A stretch of 64,000 nucleotides of DNA from Saccharomycopsis crataegensis (lineage: Eukaryota; Ascomycota; Saccharomycetes; Ascoideales; Saccharomycopsidaceae): positions 893,001 through 957,000 of the forward strand of contig NW_027043822.1 of assembly GCF_037102585.1 (NCBI RefSeq). The letters are read 5' to 3'. The position numbers and the translations under genes were made by a program. Below the pieces are notes generated by a model. It did not search any database. It had not been told where the DNA came from and saw only the letters and a list, made by a program, of their open reading frames with translations. Shown here piece by piece: positions 9,974 to 19,223 of this stretch (positions are counted from its first letter, which is position 1; every line of letters begins with the position of its first letter).

Positions 9974-11584
9974 TCAAATCTTTGGACCAGCATTGATAAC
10001 CTCTTTGGTACAACCACCTTTATAAGTTTCAAAATTTTCATCAAATAATTGAGCCAAATCCTGCAATCTTCCATTTAACCCTTTACTGTGAGCTGCATCA
10101 TGGAACGGATTCAAAAGCTCTTTAGGAACATTACCACAGGACTTAGGTACTTGCAAGTTGAACACTGGGTAAGTCTCGTATTCCACATCATTTAAACTTC
10201 CATTATGGATATTATCCAAGATCTCTCTGGTGAACGCGAGTGGACAACGCTTACCACCATTATTGATACCTTGTCCGACCCACCCAGTGTTCAATAACCA
10301 AGCCTTGGTTTGATGCTTTTCCATCTTTGATGAGAGCATTGCCGCGTACTTCATTGGGTGCAATGCAAGGAAAGGTTGCCCATAACAGGAACTGAAAGTT
10401 GCTTGAGGCTCGGTAACCCCTTCTTCAGTGCCGGTCATTTTGGAAGTATACCCAGAAATGAAATGGTACATTACCTGTTCTGGGGTGAGTCTAGATACCG
10501 CTGGCAACACCCCACGAGCATCACAAGTGAGAAGCACGATATTGGAAGGATGGCGCTCATTGGCAATGCAAGGAATTTTAGCATTGGAAATAAATTCAAT
10601 AGGATAAGCGCATCTAGTGTTCTCGGTAATGGAAATATCATGGTAGTCCACCACCCGGGTTTCTTTATCATACACGACATTTTCTAGCACCGAGCCAAAA
10701 CGAATGGCTTGGAAAATATCCGGTTCTCTTTCATGAGATAATCCAATACATTTGGCGTAACACCCACCTTCAATGTTGAAGACCCCATCGTCAGACCAAC
10801 AATGTTCGTCATCACCAATGAGCAACCGGTGAGGGTCAGCAGAAAGGGTAGTTTTACCTGTACCACTAAGACCGAAAAAAAGAGTTACATCTTTTGTGTC
10901 ATCGGTAGATTGGTTGGCAGAAGAATGCAAGGTTAACACATTGTGATTGATAGGCATGAGGTAAAACATTACGGTAAAGATACCTTTCTTCATTTCTCCT
11001 GCGTACTCGGTTCCCAAAATTACCATTTCCATTTCTTTGAAATTGATTTCCACTGAGGTAGAAGAGGTCATACCATCAGTGAATCGATTGGCAGGGAATT
11101 GACCGGCATTGTAAATGGTGAAATCAGGTTCGCCAAAAGTTTTGAGTTCTTCTTCGGTAGGAGTGATCAACATATTCTTCATAAACAACGCATGGTAAGC
11201 TCTAGCGCACACGACTCTCACTTTAATCCGGTACTTTGGGTCCCATCCAGCAAAAGCATCCACAACAAACAATTTGTCTCTAGTTCTAAGGTAATCTTTA
11301 GCCCGTTCTTTCGAGATTTTCCATACATTTTCATTGACCTTGCGGTTGACTGGGCCCCACCAAATGTTATGGGTCGAGGTTTCTTCATCGACAATCCGCT
11401 TGTCTCTTGGAGAACGACCGGTTTTCGAGCCAGAGTACGCGGTTAAAGCCCCAGTAGAAGATATTATGGTGCCTTTTTCCTGTAGCCCATCTTCGTAAAG
11501 GATTGATACCGAGGAGTTGTGACGAACAATAGCCTCTGGATCAAGACCAAGGGCGCTTTTGAATTGTGAATGATCAAATGACAT
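9974..11584 (-). CDS. PCK1: Phosphoenolpyruvate carboxykinase (ATP)
   Basis: ATP-dependent PEPCK converts oxaloacetate and ATP to phosphoenolpyruvate, CO2 and ADP, the committed step of gluconeogenesis in the cytosol. The 536-residue product is close to the usual 540-550. It has the substrate-binding region with GSKTGRSPRDKR (about 52-63), the P-loop GLSGTGKTT (about 238-246) and the Mn/ATP-binding DDEH just after it. The adenine/substrate-binding part continues to the C-terminus without a break. The start ATG opens a typical short N-terminus (MSFDHSQFKS). The upstream region carries a Mig1-type site and a TATA box, as expected for a glucose-repressed gene. It diverges from the NFU1-type gene. 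Confidence 0.97.
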   Translation of the reverse strand: MSFDHSQFKSALGLDPEAIVRHNSSVSILYEDGLQEKGTIISSTGALTAYSGSKTGRSPRDKRIVDEETSTHNIWWGPVNRKVNENVWKISKERAKDYLRTRDKLFVVDAFAGWDPKYRIKVRVVCARAYHALFMKNMLITPTEEELKTFGEPDFTIYNAGQFPANRFTDGMTSSTSVEINFKEMEMVILGTEYAGEMKKGIFTVMFYLMPINHNVLTLHSSANQSTDDTKDVTLFFGLSGTGKTTLSADPHRLLIGDDEHCWSDDGVFNIEGGCYAKCIGLSHEREPDIFQAIRFGSVLENVVYDKETRVVDYHDISITENTRCAYPIEFISNAKIPCIANERHPSNIVLLTCDARGVLPAVSRLTPEQVMYHFISGYTSKMTGTEEGVTEPQATFSSCYGQPFLALHPMKYAAMLSSKMEKHQTKAWLLNTGWVGQGINNGGKRCPLAFTREILDNIHNGSLNDVEYETYPVFNLQVPKSCGNVPKELLNPFHDAAHSKGLNGRLQDLAQLFDENFETYKGGCTKEVINAGPKI

Positions 11585-11701
11585 GGTGATGAAGAAACAA
11601 ATAAAAAAAAAATTGGAATCAGCGAAGTGGATGTAGAAAAAGTATTGCTTACAACTAAGAAAACATCTTATGGTTCACTGGGTAGAGAGAATAACCATGG
11701 G

Positions 11702-11709
11702 TATTTATA
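11702..11709 (-). promoter_or_regulatory. TATA box of PCK1
   Basis: TATAAATA on the minus strand, about 120 bp upstream of the PCK1 start codon, a usual distance for a yeast TATA element. Confidence 0.6.
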
Positions 11710-11766
11710 GTAGTTTCGAGTAACGAAGACCTGTCAAAGCAGTCCCGGCAAGTCACAAAGGAAAAG

Positions 11767-11777
11767 AAAATCTGGGG
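11767..11777 (+). promoter_or_regulatory. Mig1-type glucose-repression site
   Basis: AAAATCTGGGG matches the Mig1 consensus (four A/T, then T-S-Y-GGGG) exactly. It lies about 185 bp upstream of PCK1. Repression of gluconeogenic genes by Mig1 in glucose is well established in S. cerevisiae; its action here is inferred. Confidence 0.5.
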
Positions 11778-12322
11778 TAAAAATCGCAATTCCCCCGGGA
11801 GAGAGGGATCTGGGCCCTAGCATACTGTCCAGGGGCTCGTAATTGCTGTTCGGAGAAGTTCGGGCGTGGTTATGATGGCCCGGAAGGAAGGGTGAGAGAC
11901 GACGGCAAGAACGGTGTAATGGTTTGGGGAGATGGTTATTATACGTTATATATATTGTACCTAATGTTATATATTTAATACCTAATTTTGTGGGACAATC
12001 TCATCTTGATTGAGAATTTTGTAGGAAGGAGTGTGTGAGAATAATCCATAAACAGTATGGTATCAATCACCGGGATCGGCCGGGATTTCCCTTCTGGTGT
12101 TGCTTTTTTTTTTTTGTGGCTTGATGGGTGCGTATATCTGCAGTTCATTACATGGTATATATCGTGACTTTCATGTGACCTTTTGCGAGTATCGGAGACT
12201 CACTCATCACTCCCACACGGAAAAAACCAAACAGAAAAAATTATTTGAATGACATCTTTGCAATTTTATCAATGTGTTTAACCTCATTCTTTGGTACCTG
12301 TATTTATTGAATCTACCACAAA

Positions 12323-12913
12323 ATGTTTTCCAGATCAATCTTGACAAGAAGCACTAGACACTTGATTAGCTCAACCACCATTCATAGATTGACCTTGTCA
12401 TCATTTGCCAAATTTACCCCGGCATTGCTTACCAATCATGGTTTGCCGCGATATTATTCGTTGGATGCCGCCACTGTCGGGCATGGCTCAGAATCTCAAC
12501 AACAGAATGATTTCTCAATGACCATGAATGATAAATATGGTGGTAGTATCAATCAGGAATTGATGGGGTTGACTATATATAGTGATGCTAGATTACCACA
12601 GACCACCGAAGAGTATGAATTGTACGATGATATTTACAAATTGATCCAGGAACGGATCTTGCCAAACATTCAAGAAGACGGGGGTAATATGGAATTTCGT
12701 GGGTATGACTTTGACAACGGCACTGTGTTTGTGAAGTTGAGTGGAGCATGCACTTCATGCTCGATGAGTGAGACAACGTTGAAGCATGGGATTGAGGGTA
12801 TGTTGACATATTTTGTTCCAGAAGTAACGGGGGTTAAGCAAGTGTATGATCCAGAAGAGCAAATTGCGATCTCTGAATTCGAGAAGTTTGAAAAAAATCT
12901 TAAAGCGAAATGA
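12323..12913 (+). CDS. NFU1: Mitochondrial NifU-like iron-sulfur scaffold lacking the NFU N-domain
   Basis: The C-terminal NFU domain (about residues 97-190) aligns from memory along its length with S. cerevisiae Nfu1: an EDGG motif near 118-121, then GACTSCSMSETTLKHGIE with the cluster-binding C143 and C146. The N-terminus is basic and rich in Ser, Thr and Arg, a typical matrix-targeting presequence. Nfu1 passes 4Fe-4S clusters to lipoate synthase and other matrix enzymes. What is odd is length: 196 residues against about 256, because the Nfu_N domain (recognisable by its TPNP-type motif) is absent. Between presequence and NFU domain are only about 50 Gln/Ser/Asn-rich residues. It may be a streamlined orthologue or a second, short paralogue. 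Confidence 0.85.
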   Translation: MFSRSILTRSTRHLISSTTIHRLTLSSFAKFTPALLTNHGLPRYYSLDAATVGHGSESQQQNDFSMTMNDKYGGSINQELMGLTIYSDARLPQTTEEYELYDDIYKLIQERILPNIQEDGGNMEFRGYDFDNGTVFVKLSGACTSCSMSETTLKHGIEGMLTYFVPEVTGVKQVYDPEEQIAISEFEKFEKNLKAK

Positions 12914-13020
12914 GTAGTCTCAAAGTCGAGTATTTTGAAAACTAGATGAATATCTCAAACTAGATAAGTACCTCAAACTAGATGAGTTAGTACTTCATAC
13001 TAGACGAGTATCTCAATTCA
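12911..13020 (+). repeat. Degenerate ~18-bp tandem repeat starting at the NFU1 stop codon
   Basis: Five to six imperfect copies of a unit like CTAGATGAGTATCTCAAA run from the stop codon into the 3' flank. Unit lengths vary from 15 to 22 bp. The first copy includes the TGA stop. Confidence 0.65.
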
Positions 13021-14007
13021 AATGATTTTCTTTTATTTCTTGTGGAATTAGCTGTTTATTTGTTTCTCATTTTTGCATCATTTCTTCTTCTATGTTTGTT
13101 ATTTTTTTTTCTGGGTCAAGGTTATTACTGTTGTATGCTGTGCAATATGTTGGTTATGTTATATATTTGATATTCAAGTTTTGTCGAGCATTTTGCTAAT
13201 AAAGAAATGTTACTTCTGCATTTCAAAGCGTAGTGTATTATTATTGAAGGAGAGAAAATAAAGTAAACGAGATGGAGAGAACCGTTCCGTAAGTACAATG
13301 CTGTTTTTGGTGACTCTCCAACTTGATACGGACAGAATCTGCCTGTCTGTCTGCCTGAATAAGCACGCCTGTTGTGCTCTAATTTATTTTTTGTGAACAA
13401 ACTGTAAATTGCCACGCGAAAAATAATACTAAGGGCTGTCCCTCCGGAAAAGTGTCACGGACGTTGGAAATATTTCACATTGTCTTTTACTAGTGGTGCA
13501 CAACTTTATAAGAAGATTAGAAGGGGCTTGGTTAATCTTAACGCTTATTTTATATTAATTGGATCATACGCAGTAGCAGTAATGAAGAGAATGAGAAGAT
13601 GGTGTAAAATCAAGACCTTTCATTTTACTGCTTACAAAACAACAAACACTACAGTACAATAAAATATCTCTGGGAGTTTCGGGAGTGAACAGAGAATCAT
13701 GGGAGGTTACCTGGGAGACGACTCTGGCGAGAGGACTGAAAAACATAAATTGGAAGCTTCTATAGTCCTTGCATAATTAAGTTGCATTTCTTCATGATGT
13801 TTCCTTATAAGTGTTTCCGCGAACTTTATTCTTCCCTTTGCACTTCCCAAATTGGCACAGTTATTATTTTTTTTTCTTTTTTTTTCCCCCTACACATATA
13901 ATATAAGTATAATTATTCCCATTCCAATTGTTTTCCCAGTTATCATTCTATCGTCTTTGTATATTATCCCTCTCATTACTATCACACACACACTACATTC
14001 ATTCACT
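13021..14007. other. Intergenic region, nothing recognised
   Basis: AT-rich spacer. Short open frames at 13073-13261 and 13480-13662 have no recognisable domains and no convincing initiation context. The pyrimidine-rich stretch at about 13860-14000 is the probable leader of the next gene; the frame there is open and hydrophobic but reads through pyrimidine tracts, so I do not count it as coding. Confidence 0.45.
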
Positions 14008-14322
14008 ATGCTGTCGGAAAAATCTTCCACGAAGTCGTCAACAATAGATGTCGTACCGTACGACTCTCTCACACCAGACTCTGCCAAGGAATCCCTACTC
14101 AACAATATTCTCCTATGGTTAATTATCATTCTTTGCCTATGGAACTTGTATGCCATTATAAACATTAGAAAAGAGTTGCGAATTGTTAATGATCTGTTAA
14201 TGAAAGTATGGCAAGAACTGCACCCAAATGATGATTGGGGAATGCTTCAGGATGCTTCCCAGATAGATCTCTTGGATAAACTAGAAAACTGGATCCAGGG
14301 ATTCATTTGGCAAATGAGATAA
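14008..14322 (+). CDS. Small membrane-anchored protein, unknown
   Basis: A 104-residue protein from the ATG at 14008. I prefer this start because the upstream part of the frame translates a pyrimidine-rich leader and 14008 follows typical A-rich context (CACT-ATG). The N-terminus is Ser/Thr/Lys-rich. One transmembrane helix lies at about 34-52 (ILLWLIIILCLWNLYAIINI), and the acidic, amphipathic tail contains several Trp (NWIQGFIW near the end). The tail could lie flat on a membrane. No family is recognised. Confidence 0.5.
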   Translation: MLSEKSSTKSSTIDVVPYDSLTPDSAKESLLNNILLWLIIILCLWNLYAIINIRKELRIVNDLLMKVWQELHPNDDWGMLQDASQIDLLDKLENWIQGFIWQMR

Positions 14323-14370
14323 TAGAAACGGTTTTCTCGATAAAAACAAAAAAAAAAAAAAAAGGACAAT

Positions 14371-14430
14371 CTTGGTTCATTTCTGAGACTGATATCTTGG
14401 TTCATTTCTGAGACTGATATCTTGGTTCAT
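14371..14430 (+). repeat. 25-bp tandem repeat, 2.4 copies
   Basis: The unit beginning CTTGGTTCATTTCTGAGACT occurs at 14371-14395 and 14396-14420, with a 10-base partial third copy. The two full copies are identical, so the duplication is recent or homogenised. Confidence 0.85.
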
Positions 14431-14694
14431 CTTGGCACTGTGACTAAAATACCTCGGCTAATGACATTTGCAATTAGCTCCACGCAACAAATTGGCATAC
14501 CAACCATGATAATTATTCAGTAGCAGTGTAACTGGGATTGGTGTAATATAATCATCAGATATGGGAGTTAATTTTATAATAAGCTATACAGTTGAACAAA
14601 CCATAGCAATATACAACGGAAATTGACAATAACTGGAAAGAGTCAGTAGAAATACATATACCATCGCAATGGATTTTGGGGGTGTTGATATTGG

Positions 14695-14731
14695 CTACCC
14701 TCTTTTCTAACAGACACATGTGTCCGGGTAA
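14695..14731. promoter_or_regulatory. Reb1-like dyad A1
   Basis: CTACCC at 14695 and CCGGGTAA at 14724-14731 face each other with start-to-start spacing of 29 bp. One arm has a single mismatch to TTACCC. CCGGGTAA is the consensus binding site of the general regulatory factor Reb1 in S. cerevisiae. A TTTGGTATATA stretch follows 37 bp after the right arm begins. Confidence 0.5.
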
Positions 14732-14806
14732 TAAATGCTTTAATGAAATTTATCCATCAATTTGGTATATATACCATAATTCTGGATATCATTATGACAT
14801 GAGATG

Positions 14807-14843
14807 TTACCCTGGTTTTCATCAAATATTGATATCCGGGTAA
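14807..14843. promoter_or_regulatory. Reb1-like dyad A2
   Basis: TTACCC at 14807-14812 and CCGGGTAA at 14836-14843, spacing 29 bp, followed by TTTGGTATAC at 14871-14880. Confidence 0.55.
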
Positions 14844-15439
14844 AGATATTTTATAGAATGTTACCTCTATTTTGGTATACACACTCATTCGAACTACGCC
14901 ATATCTCTCATCTTAGTTTCTGTTGCTTTCTTGATTACCGCAGCTCTGAAGGCAAATTGAGCTTAGTCCACCCAAGGGATCGAAGCAATGTTATTGGAGC
15001 TGTTTAAAGATGAATGGTATTTGCTTTGAGGAGTGAATAGTTGATTGAAAAAAAAAAATCATAAAAATATTGGCAAGAAACTACCAACATAATACGAGAT
15101 GCTACTATAAAGCAGGTCTTGTGAACGTTGAAATTAAATATATATGTATATGTTGAGTATGTATTTTAGACATGATGATATCAAGCTTTGAATTCAAAAT
15201 ATGACACCTCTATTATACACTTTTAGATCTAATTATTATTATTTTTCTAGGAGCCAATTTGCTTGACATATATCTAGAAAAACTTTCAAGGAGCGAAACC
15301 AATGAGGAGAAAATGAAAATAACAAATGCTAAGGCTTATGATTTTCCATCTATTGAGGGATGTAACCAGACTATTTAAAGTCCTACTACGCGTCTTAAAA
15401 CAATAAACGCCGCTAACCGGAAACTGCTCTAAAAACCAA

Positions 15440-16070
15440 TGATCAAGAGTTAGTTGGTTGATTTGATACCAAAGTCAAGATACTTGTGACCATAATGTTG
15501 GGTGGCATTGAATGATTGCATTGTTTTGAACCATTAGAGGTGTCAGGATTTGTTCGCAGCATCCTCCCCCTTCCAGTAATCGTATCAATACGAGCAACTG
15601 GGAATTGGACATCGGTAGAAGCAACTTGAAGACTCTGAGTGGAGCTTTCGAATGATACTGGAGTATGAAAAAGTCCATAATTGTCCAAATCATAAACGGG
15701 ATAAAGCCCAATGTGAGGAATTTTCACCAGTAGTCACAGTATTATCATTCTTACCGACTTCCAAAAAGTATTCTCCGTCAGTTTTGTCTACTGCAGTGCT
15801 AATTAACGAAGAAGGAATGGAAGAGGTGGTGTGGTGTCTTGGACAGTGATTGCGAAATTGCACTTCTCCAATGAACTACAGATCGCAAGATGCGGTGCGC
15901 ACCAACTTCAACTTCATCAGTGTAGGAAATATCATGTAAGGTAACAATCCCTTTATTGAAGAAAGAGCTTTTGATTGCTCAAAAAAAGAATATTCCTGGA
16001 CGTGGTCTTGGCTTGATTGAGGTAAATTGAAATCCGTCAGTTGCCCAATCTTGTTCTGCCACAAACTGGC
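15440..16070 (-). pseudogene. Possible decayed protein gene, family unknown
   Basis: Three minus-strand stretches in different frames read like globular protein: 16064-15879, about 15830-15725 and 15727-15443. The join near 15725 (…TVTTGE into IPHIGLYPVYDLDNYG…) would need only a one-base shift. The start of the last stretch is GTG, not ATG. I cannot name the family. Random open frames in AT-rich DNA could also explain it. Confidence 0.25.
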
Positions 16071-16845
16071 AGCAGCAACATATATTTTTGAAGAGTATAT
16101 TCATTGTGTTACTTAATCCTGACCACAATATCTATTGACCACGGCTTACTAGTCTAACCATAAATGGACTATCAATCGATCGGAACTAATATTTCATCCA
16201 AATTCCCCTATTCTTGTATAATGGTTTGCCTATCTATATCAAGACGGCATTGTGATTTATCTCGCATTGAAACAAATCCAAATGCAGACAGAACAGAAAC
16301 CCCCGGAACAGTTCGTCAATAATTGTAGAAAATCAAATTGTTGTAATGCCTCAGCCGGATGTTTTGAGGAGGGAAATTATTGCCAACCGCATCGTTTTCT
16401 CATCCCCAACAAAATAAATGAAAATGCTGATCATCAACGAGGAAGGCAGTGGAAAAGCAAATCGATCAGTAAACTTTCAATCACCCCACGAAGATTCAAG
16501 AATATTTGTTGGATCTTCCAAGTCAAGACAAAAACAAAATAAAAAAATAAAGTATATATAAAATAATCACGCCTTTTGCTAATGTCTCAATCGACGGGTA
16601 TACTAAAGTGTTTTATGCATGTATCTTGAGATAGACCCATCTGGTGATACATTGTCTACTTGGCATAGGTTTTTGATAATTATCAACCACAAAGGTGACT
16701 CCATAATAATATATTACTAGTCTGCATATGATTGTAATAGAATGTAGATGCGATCATTAGCAAGATAGCATGTCAACCATGAATAATAACGAATAAGCTG
16801 GCAATGAATATACCAAAACAACGGATATAATCCATCATCATATGT

Positions 16846-16882
16846 TTACCCTCTCTAATAACCAGTAGAAATACCCGGGTAA
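16846..16882. promoter_or_regulatory. Reb1-like dyad B0
   Basis: TTACCC at 16846-16851 and CCGGGTAA at 16875-16882, spacing 29 bp. The right arm sits inside the perfect palindrome TACCCGGGTA (16872-16881). It is about 510 bp upstream of RMD9. Confidence 0.55.
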
Positions 16883-16897
16883 ATGACAAAACATCAG

Positions 16898-16934
16898 TTA
16901 CCCTAGCTTTTGAACAACCAATATGTCCGGGTAA
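16898..16934. promoter_or_regulatory. Reb1-like dyad B
   Basis: TTACCC at 16898-16903 and CCGGGTAA at 16927-16934, spacing 29 bp, followed by CTGGTACACACATATATATA from 16966. It lies about 450 bp upstream of the RMD9 start and is the copy best placed to act on that gene. Confidence 0.55.
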
Positions 16935-17381
16935 CAAAGGATGTTATCACCACTGTTCCGTGTAGCTGGTACACACATATATATACATATACACCATCTG
17001 AGCGGTTACAACAACAGAGGGGAAGTCATTAACAGCTGCTCATCGCTCAAAAAACACGAGGGGGGGTGGGGGCAAAGAAAAAAAAAACAGGAAGAAAAAA
17101 AACTGGCGGAAAATCTTTGACTTATTGAATATTCTCTTAACATTTAACATCTCCATCGCATATATATTAGATAAGATATAATTAAAAAAAAAAAAAAAAG
17201 AGAGAGAAGAAGAAAGAAAGAGAGAAATAAAGTCTGATATCATTACTGCTAATTACAATCAGACCTTTTTTGTTTTTTTTTAAGAATATTCACTCCAAAT
17301 CTATTACAGATATAATAAATAAATAACCATCCCATCGTTATTCATATCATTCTTATTATTACATCATCAAATACTATCAAA

Positions 17382-19223
17382 ATGTTCAGAATCATTCAAA
17401 ACTCAAGCATATCCACCATAAAGAACAAGGTGGGTAGCCAGGTATCCCAGGCCACCACCAGAAATGGGATCAATAACTTGAATTACTCTTCCAGAAGATT
17501 GAACTCGACCCTTCAAAACAGCATTGAACAAGACATTTTGAAACCTCAACAGCAGCCTTCTCATATTAATGGCAATGGCAGAAACTACAGAAACCCTAGA
17601 CACTCGAATAACAAGAATAGAAACTTCCGCAACAACAACAACAACAACAATAACAATTATCACAACTCCAACCAAAGACTTAACCATGCCGCCAACGAAA
17701 TCCCCCAAGGCACCGATAATCCATGGTTTCACGAACTCATGGCGTTCGAAGACTGCGTTGGCATCACTTATGATTCAAAAAATGCTTCGGCGTACCACAA
17801 CCCCCAATTCTGGGCATCGATCCAAAAGGCCATGGAATTATACACCAACTTGACCGGGACTCCTGATTTCAACGCCGAAAGAGTGGCGAAATTAATTTAT
17901 CTTTTACACACTGGGTTAAGACAAAACCGTCAGCAGAGCTTGAAGTTGGACAAGAAACCCGACTTTGATGCCAGAAACTTCCATAAAGATATGATTGATT
18001 ACATTTGTGTGTCGCTTAGGACAGTGGCGTCGGATATCATTAGCAACAAAAATTCTATCAACCAATACGGGGCCATGCACTTGATCACCTCGTTCAAAGA
18101 ATTACAATTATCCAATGAAGCGATCTCGATTTGGGAAAATGCCAGAGTCTCGAACAGCGGCAATGTGTTTTTGGACCCTAGAGTTGTCGGGGTTATTTTA
18201 CCATTGATGTATGAAAATGGCCACTCTTTCCAAGATATCCAAAACTTATTTGAAACCTCTAGAGGGCAAATCAATTATTACCATCCGAACTTGGCGGTAG
18301 GGATGATCCGTGCATGTTTATTGGCCAATGAAATCAACATTGCCTTGAAATTGTTTGAAGAATTGTGCGGCAACAGTCAAGTGAAAAAGTTTGGGTATTT
18401 GACAGAAACCCATTTAAGTTTTATTGGGGAATCCCATGACTTAAGCGTTGCCAACACGTTTTTTGAAAAAGCATTATACGACGAAATGCCTTATAAAGTT
18501 GATTTACAAGTGCCATACGTCAAGAAGTTTATTTTCAACACCTGGAGCCAAACCAAAGATTTTGACCAAGTTTTGAATATCTGGATTAAATGCTGGCAAA
18601 ATTACGGCACCAATGTCACCAAAGGGGTTTCATCGTCGCTTAATGAATTGTTCTTGTCGATTTTCTTTAACAATTTTGAAAATGACAAGATGGGGGGTTT
18701 TGAGAAATTGAAACAAATCATCAAAGTGTACGCCAGTATTAAACCATTGGACGAGCCATTTTTGAACATTATCATGACCAAATGTGTGGTGTGGCAAGAT
18801 GCCAGTATCATTAGTGAAATCTTCAAATACTATATGTATTACAATGTCAGGAGAACCCAAGTGGCGTACCGTGTCGGCTTAAAGGCTATGGGGTCGATTC
18901 CGGTTGGCGATGCCGAGATCTTGAACAGGTGGAATGAGTTGATTGTATTTAGTGATTTCCAAGGTGCCAATTTCATCCATAACGCTGATTGGGCGGCATT
19001 AAGAGACGCGACCATCGCCTCGCAATACGGGGATCGGGTGATGTTGTACGCGAAGTTGGTCAAGGCATATTCCAAATATTCGAAAGATATCAATCAAGTG
19101 AAGATTCTTGTTGATTTGAATAGCTCTAGATATAATTACATTGCTCCGGTGATGGCCGATTTGGAGAATTTGGATATTAGTGATATCCATGTGCCAGTGT
19201 TTAAGAATATCAAAAGTTTATAG
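17382..19223 (+). CDS. RMD9: Mitochondrial RNA-binding PPR-like protein, RMD9 family
   Basis: 613 residues (S. cerevisiae Rmd9 is about 646). In yeast Rmd9 is a matrix protein, associated with the inner membrane, that binds the conserved dodecamer at the 3' ends of mitochondrial mRNAs and protects them. Seen here: a basic, Ser/Asn-rich presequence without acidic residues over the first 40, an Asn/Gln-rich disordered linker (about 55-105, with a poly-Asn run near 83-92), then a helical body of roughly 500 residues. That body has PPR-like helix pairs, for example INQYGAMHLITSFKELQLSNEAISIWE and HPNLAVGMIRACLLANEINIALKLFEEL. The assignment comes from remembered similarity in the helical body, not a search. 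A related mitochondrial PPR protein is the alternative. Confidence 0.75.
   Translation: MFRIIQNSSISTIKNKVGSQVSQATTRNGINNLNYSSRRLNSTLQNSIEQDILKPQQQPSHINGNGRNYRNPRHSNNKNRNFRNNNNNNNNNYHNSNQRLNHAANEIPQGTDNPWFHELMAFEDCVGITYDSKNASAYHNPQFWASIQKAMELYTNLTGTPDFNAERVAKLIYLLHTGLRQNRQQSLKLDKKPDFDARNFHKDMIDYICVSLRTVASDIISNKNSINQYGAMHLITSFKELQLSNEAISIWENARVSNSGNVFLDPRVVGVILPLMYENGHSFQDIQNLFETSRGQINYYHPNLAVGMIRACLLANEINIALKLFEELCGNSQVKKFGYLTETHLSFIGESHDLSVANTFFEKALYDEMPYKVDLQVPYVKKFIFNTWSQTKDFDQVLNIWIKCWQNYGTNVTKGVSSSLNELFLSIFFNNFENDKMGGFEKLKQIIKVYASIKPLDEPFLNIIMTKCVVWQDASIISEIFKYYMYYNVRRTQVAYRVGLKAMGSIPVGDAEILNRWNELIVFSDFQGANFIHNADWAALRDATIASQYGDRVMLYAKLVKAYSKYSKDINQVKILVDLNSSRYNYIAPVMADLENLDISDIHVPVFKNIKSL

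Larger units (their letters stand above)
11585..12322. promoter_or_regulatory. Divergent PCK1 / NFU1-type intergenic promoter region
   Basis: 738 bp between divergent genes. It contains the PCK1 TATA box, a Mig1-type element, and several CGG/CCG triplets (TTCGGAGAAGTTCGGG near 11850-11866; CCGGGATCGGCCGGG near 12070-12084) of the sort bound by Zn2Cys6 regulators such as the Cat8/Sip4 family. I do not see a perfect carbon-source-responsive element. The more GC-rich middle contrasts with the AT-rich flanks. Confidence 0.55.
14323..17381. other. 3-kb gap with repeated regulatory modules and a possible gene remnant
   Basis: No intact gene. It holds a 25-bp tandem repeat, four TTACCC-N23-CCGGGTAA dyads in two groups, traces of an older duplication between about 14500-14890 and 16770-16980, a possible decayed minus-strand gene at 15440-16070, and poly-A/T tracts before RMD9. 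Each is listed separately. Confidence 0.6.

Noticed and set aside
16252-16542. 96-codon plus-strand frame
   Set aside because: Starts at GTG, no recognisable domain, and lies in decayed intergenic DNA.
17403-17732. 109-codon minus frame opposite the RMD9 N-terminus
   Set aside because: Val/Ile-rich shadow of the Asn-rich linker.
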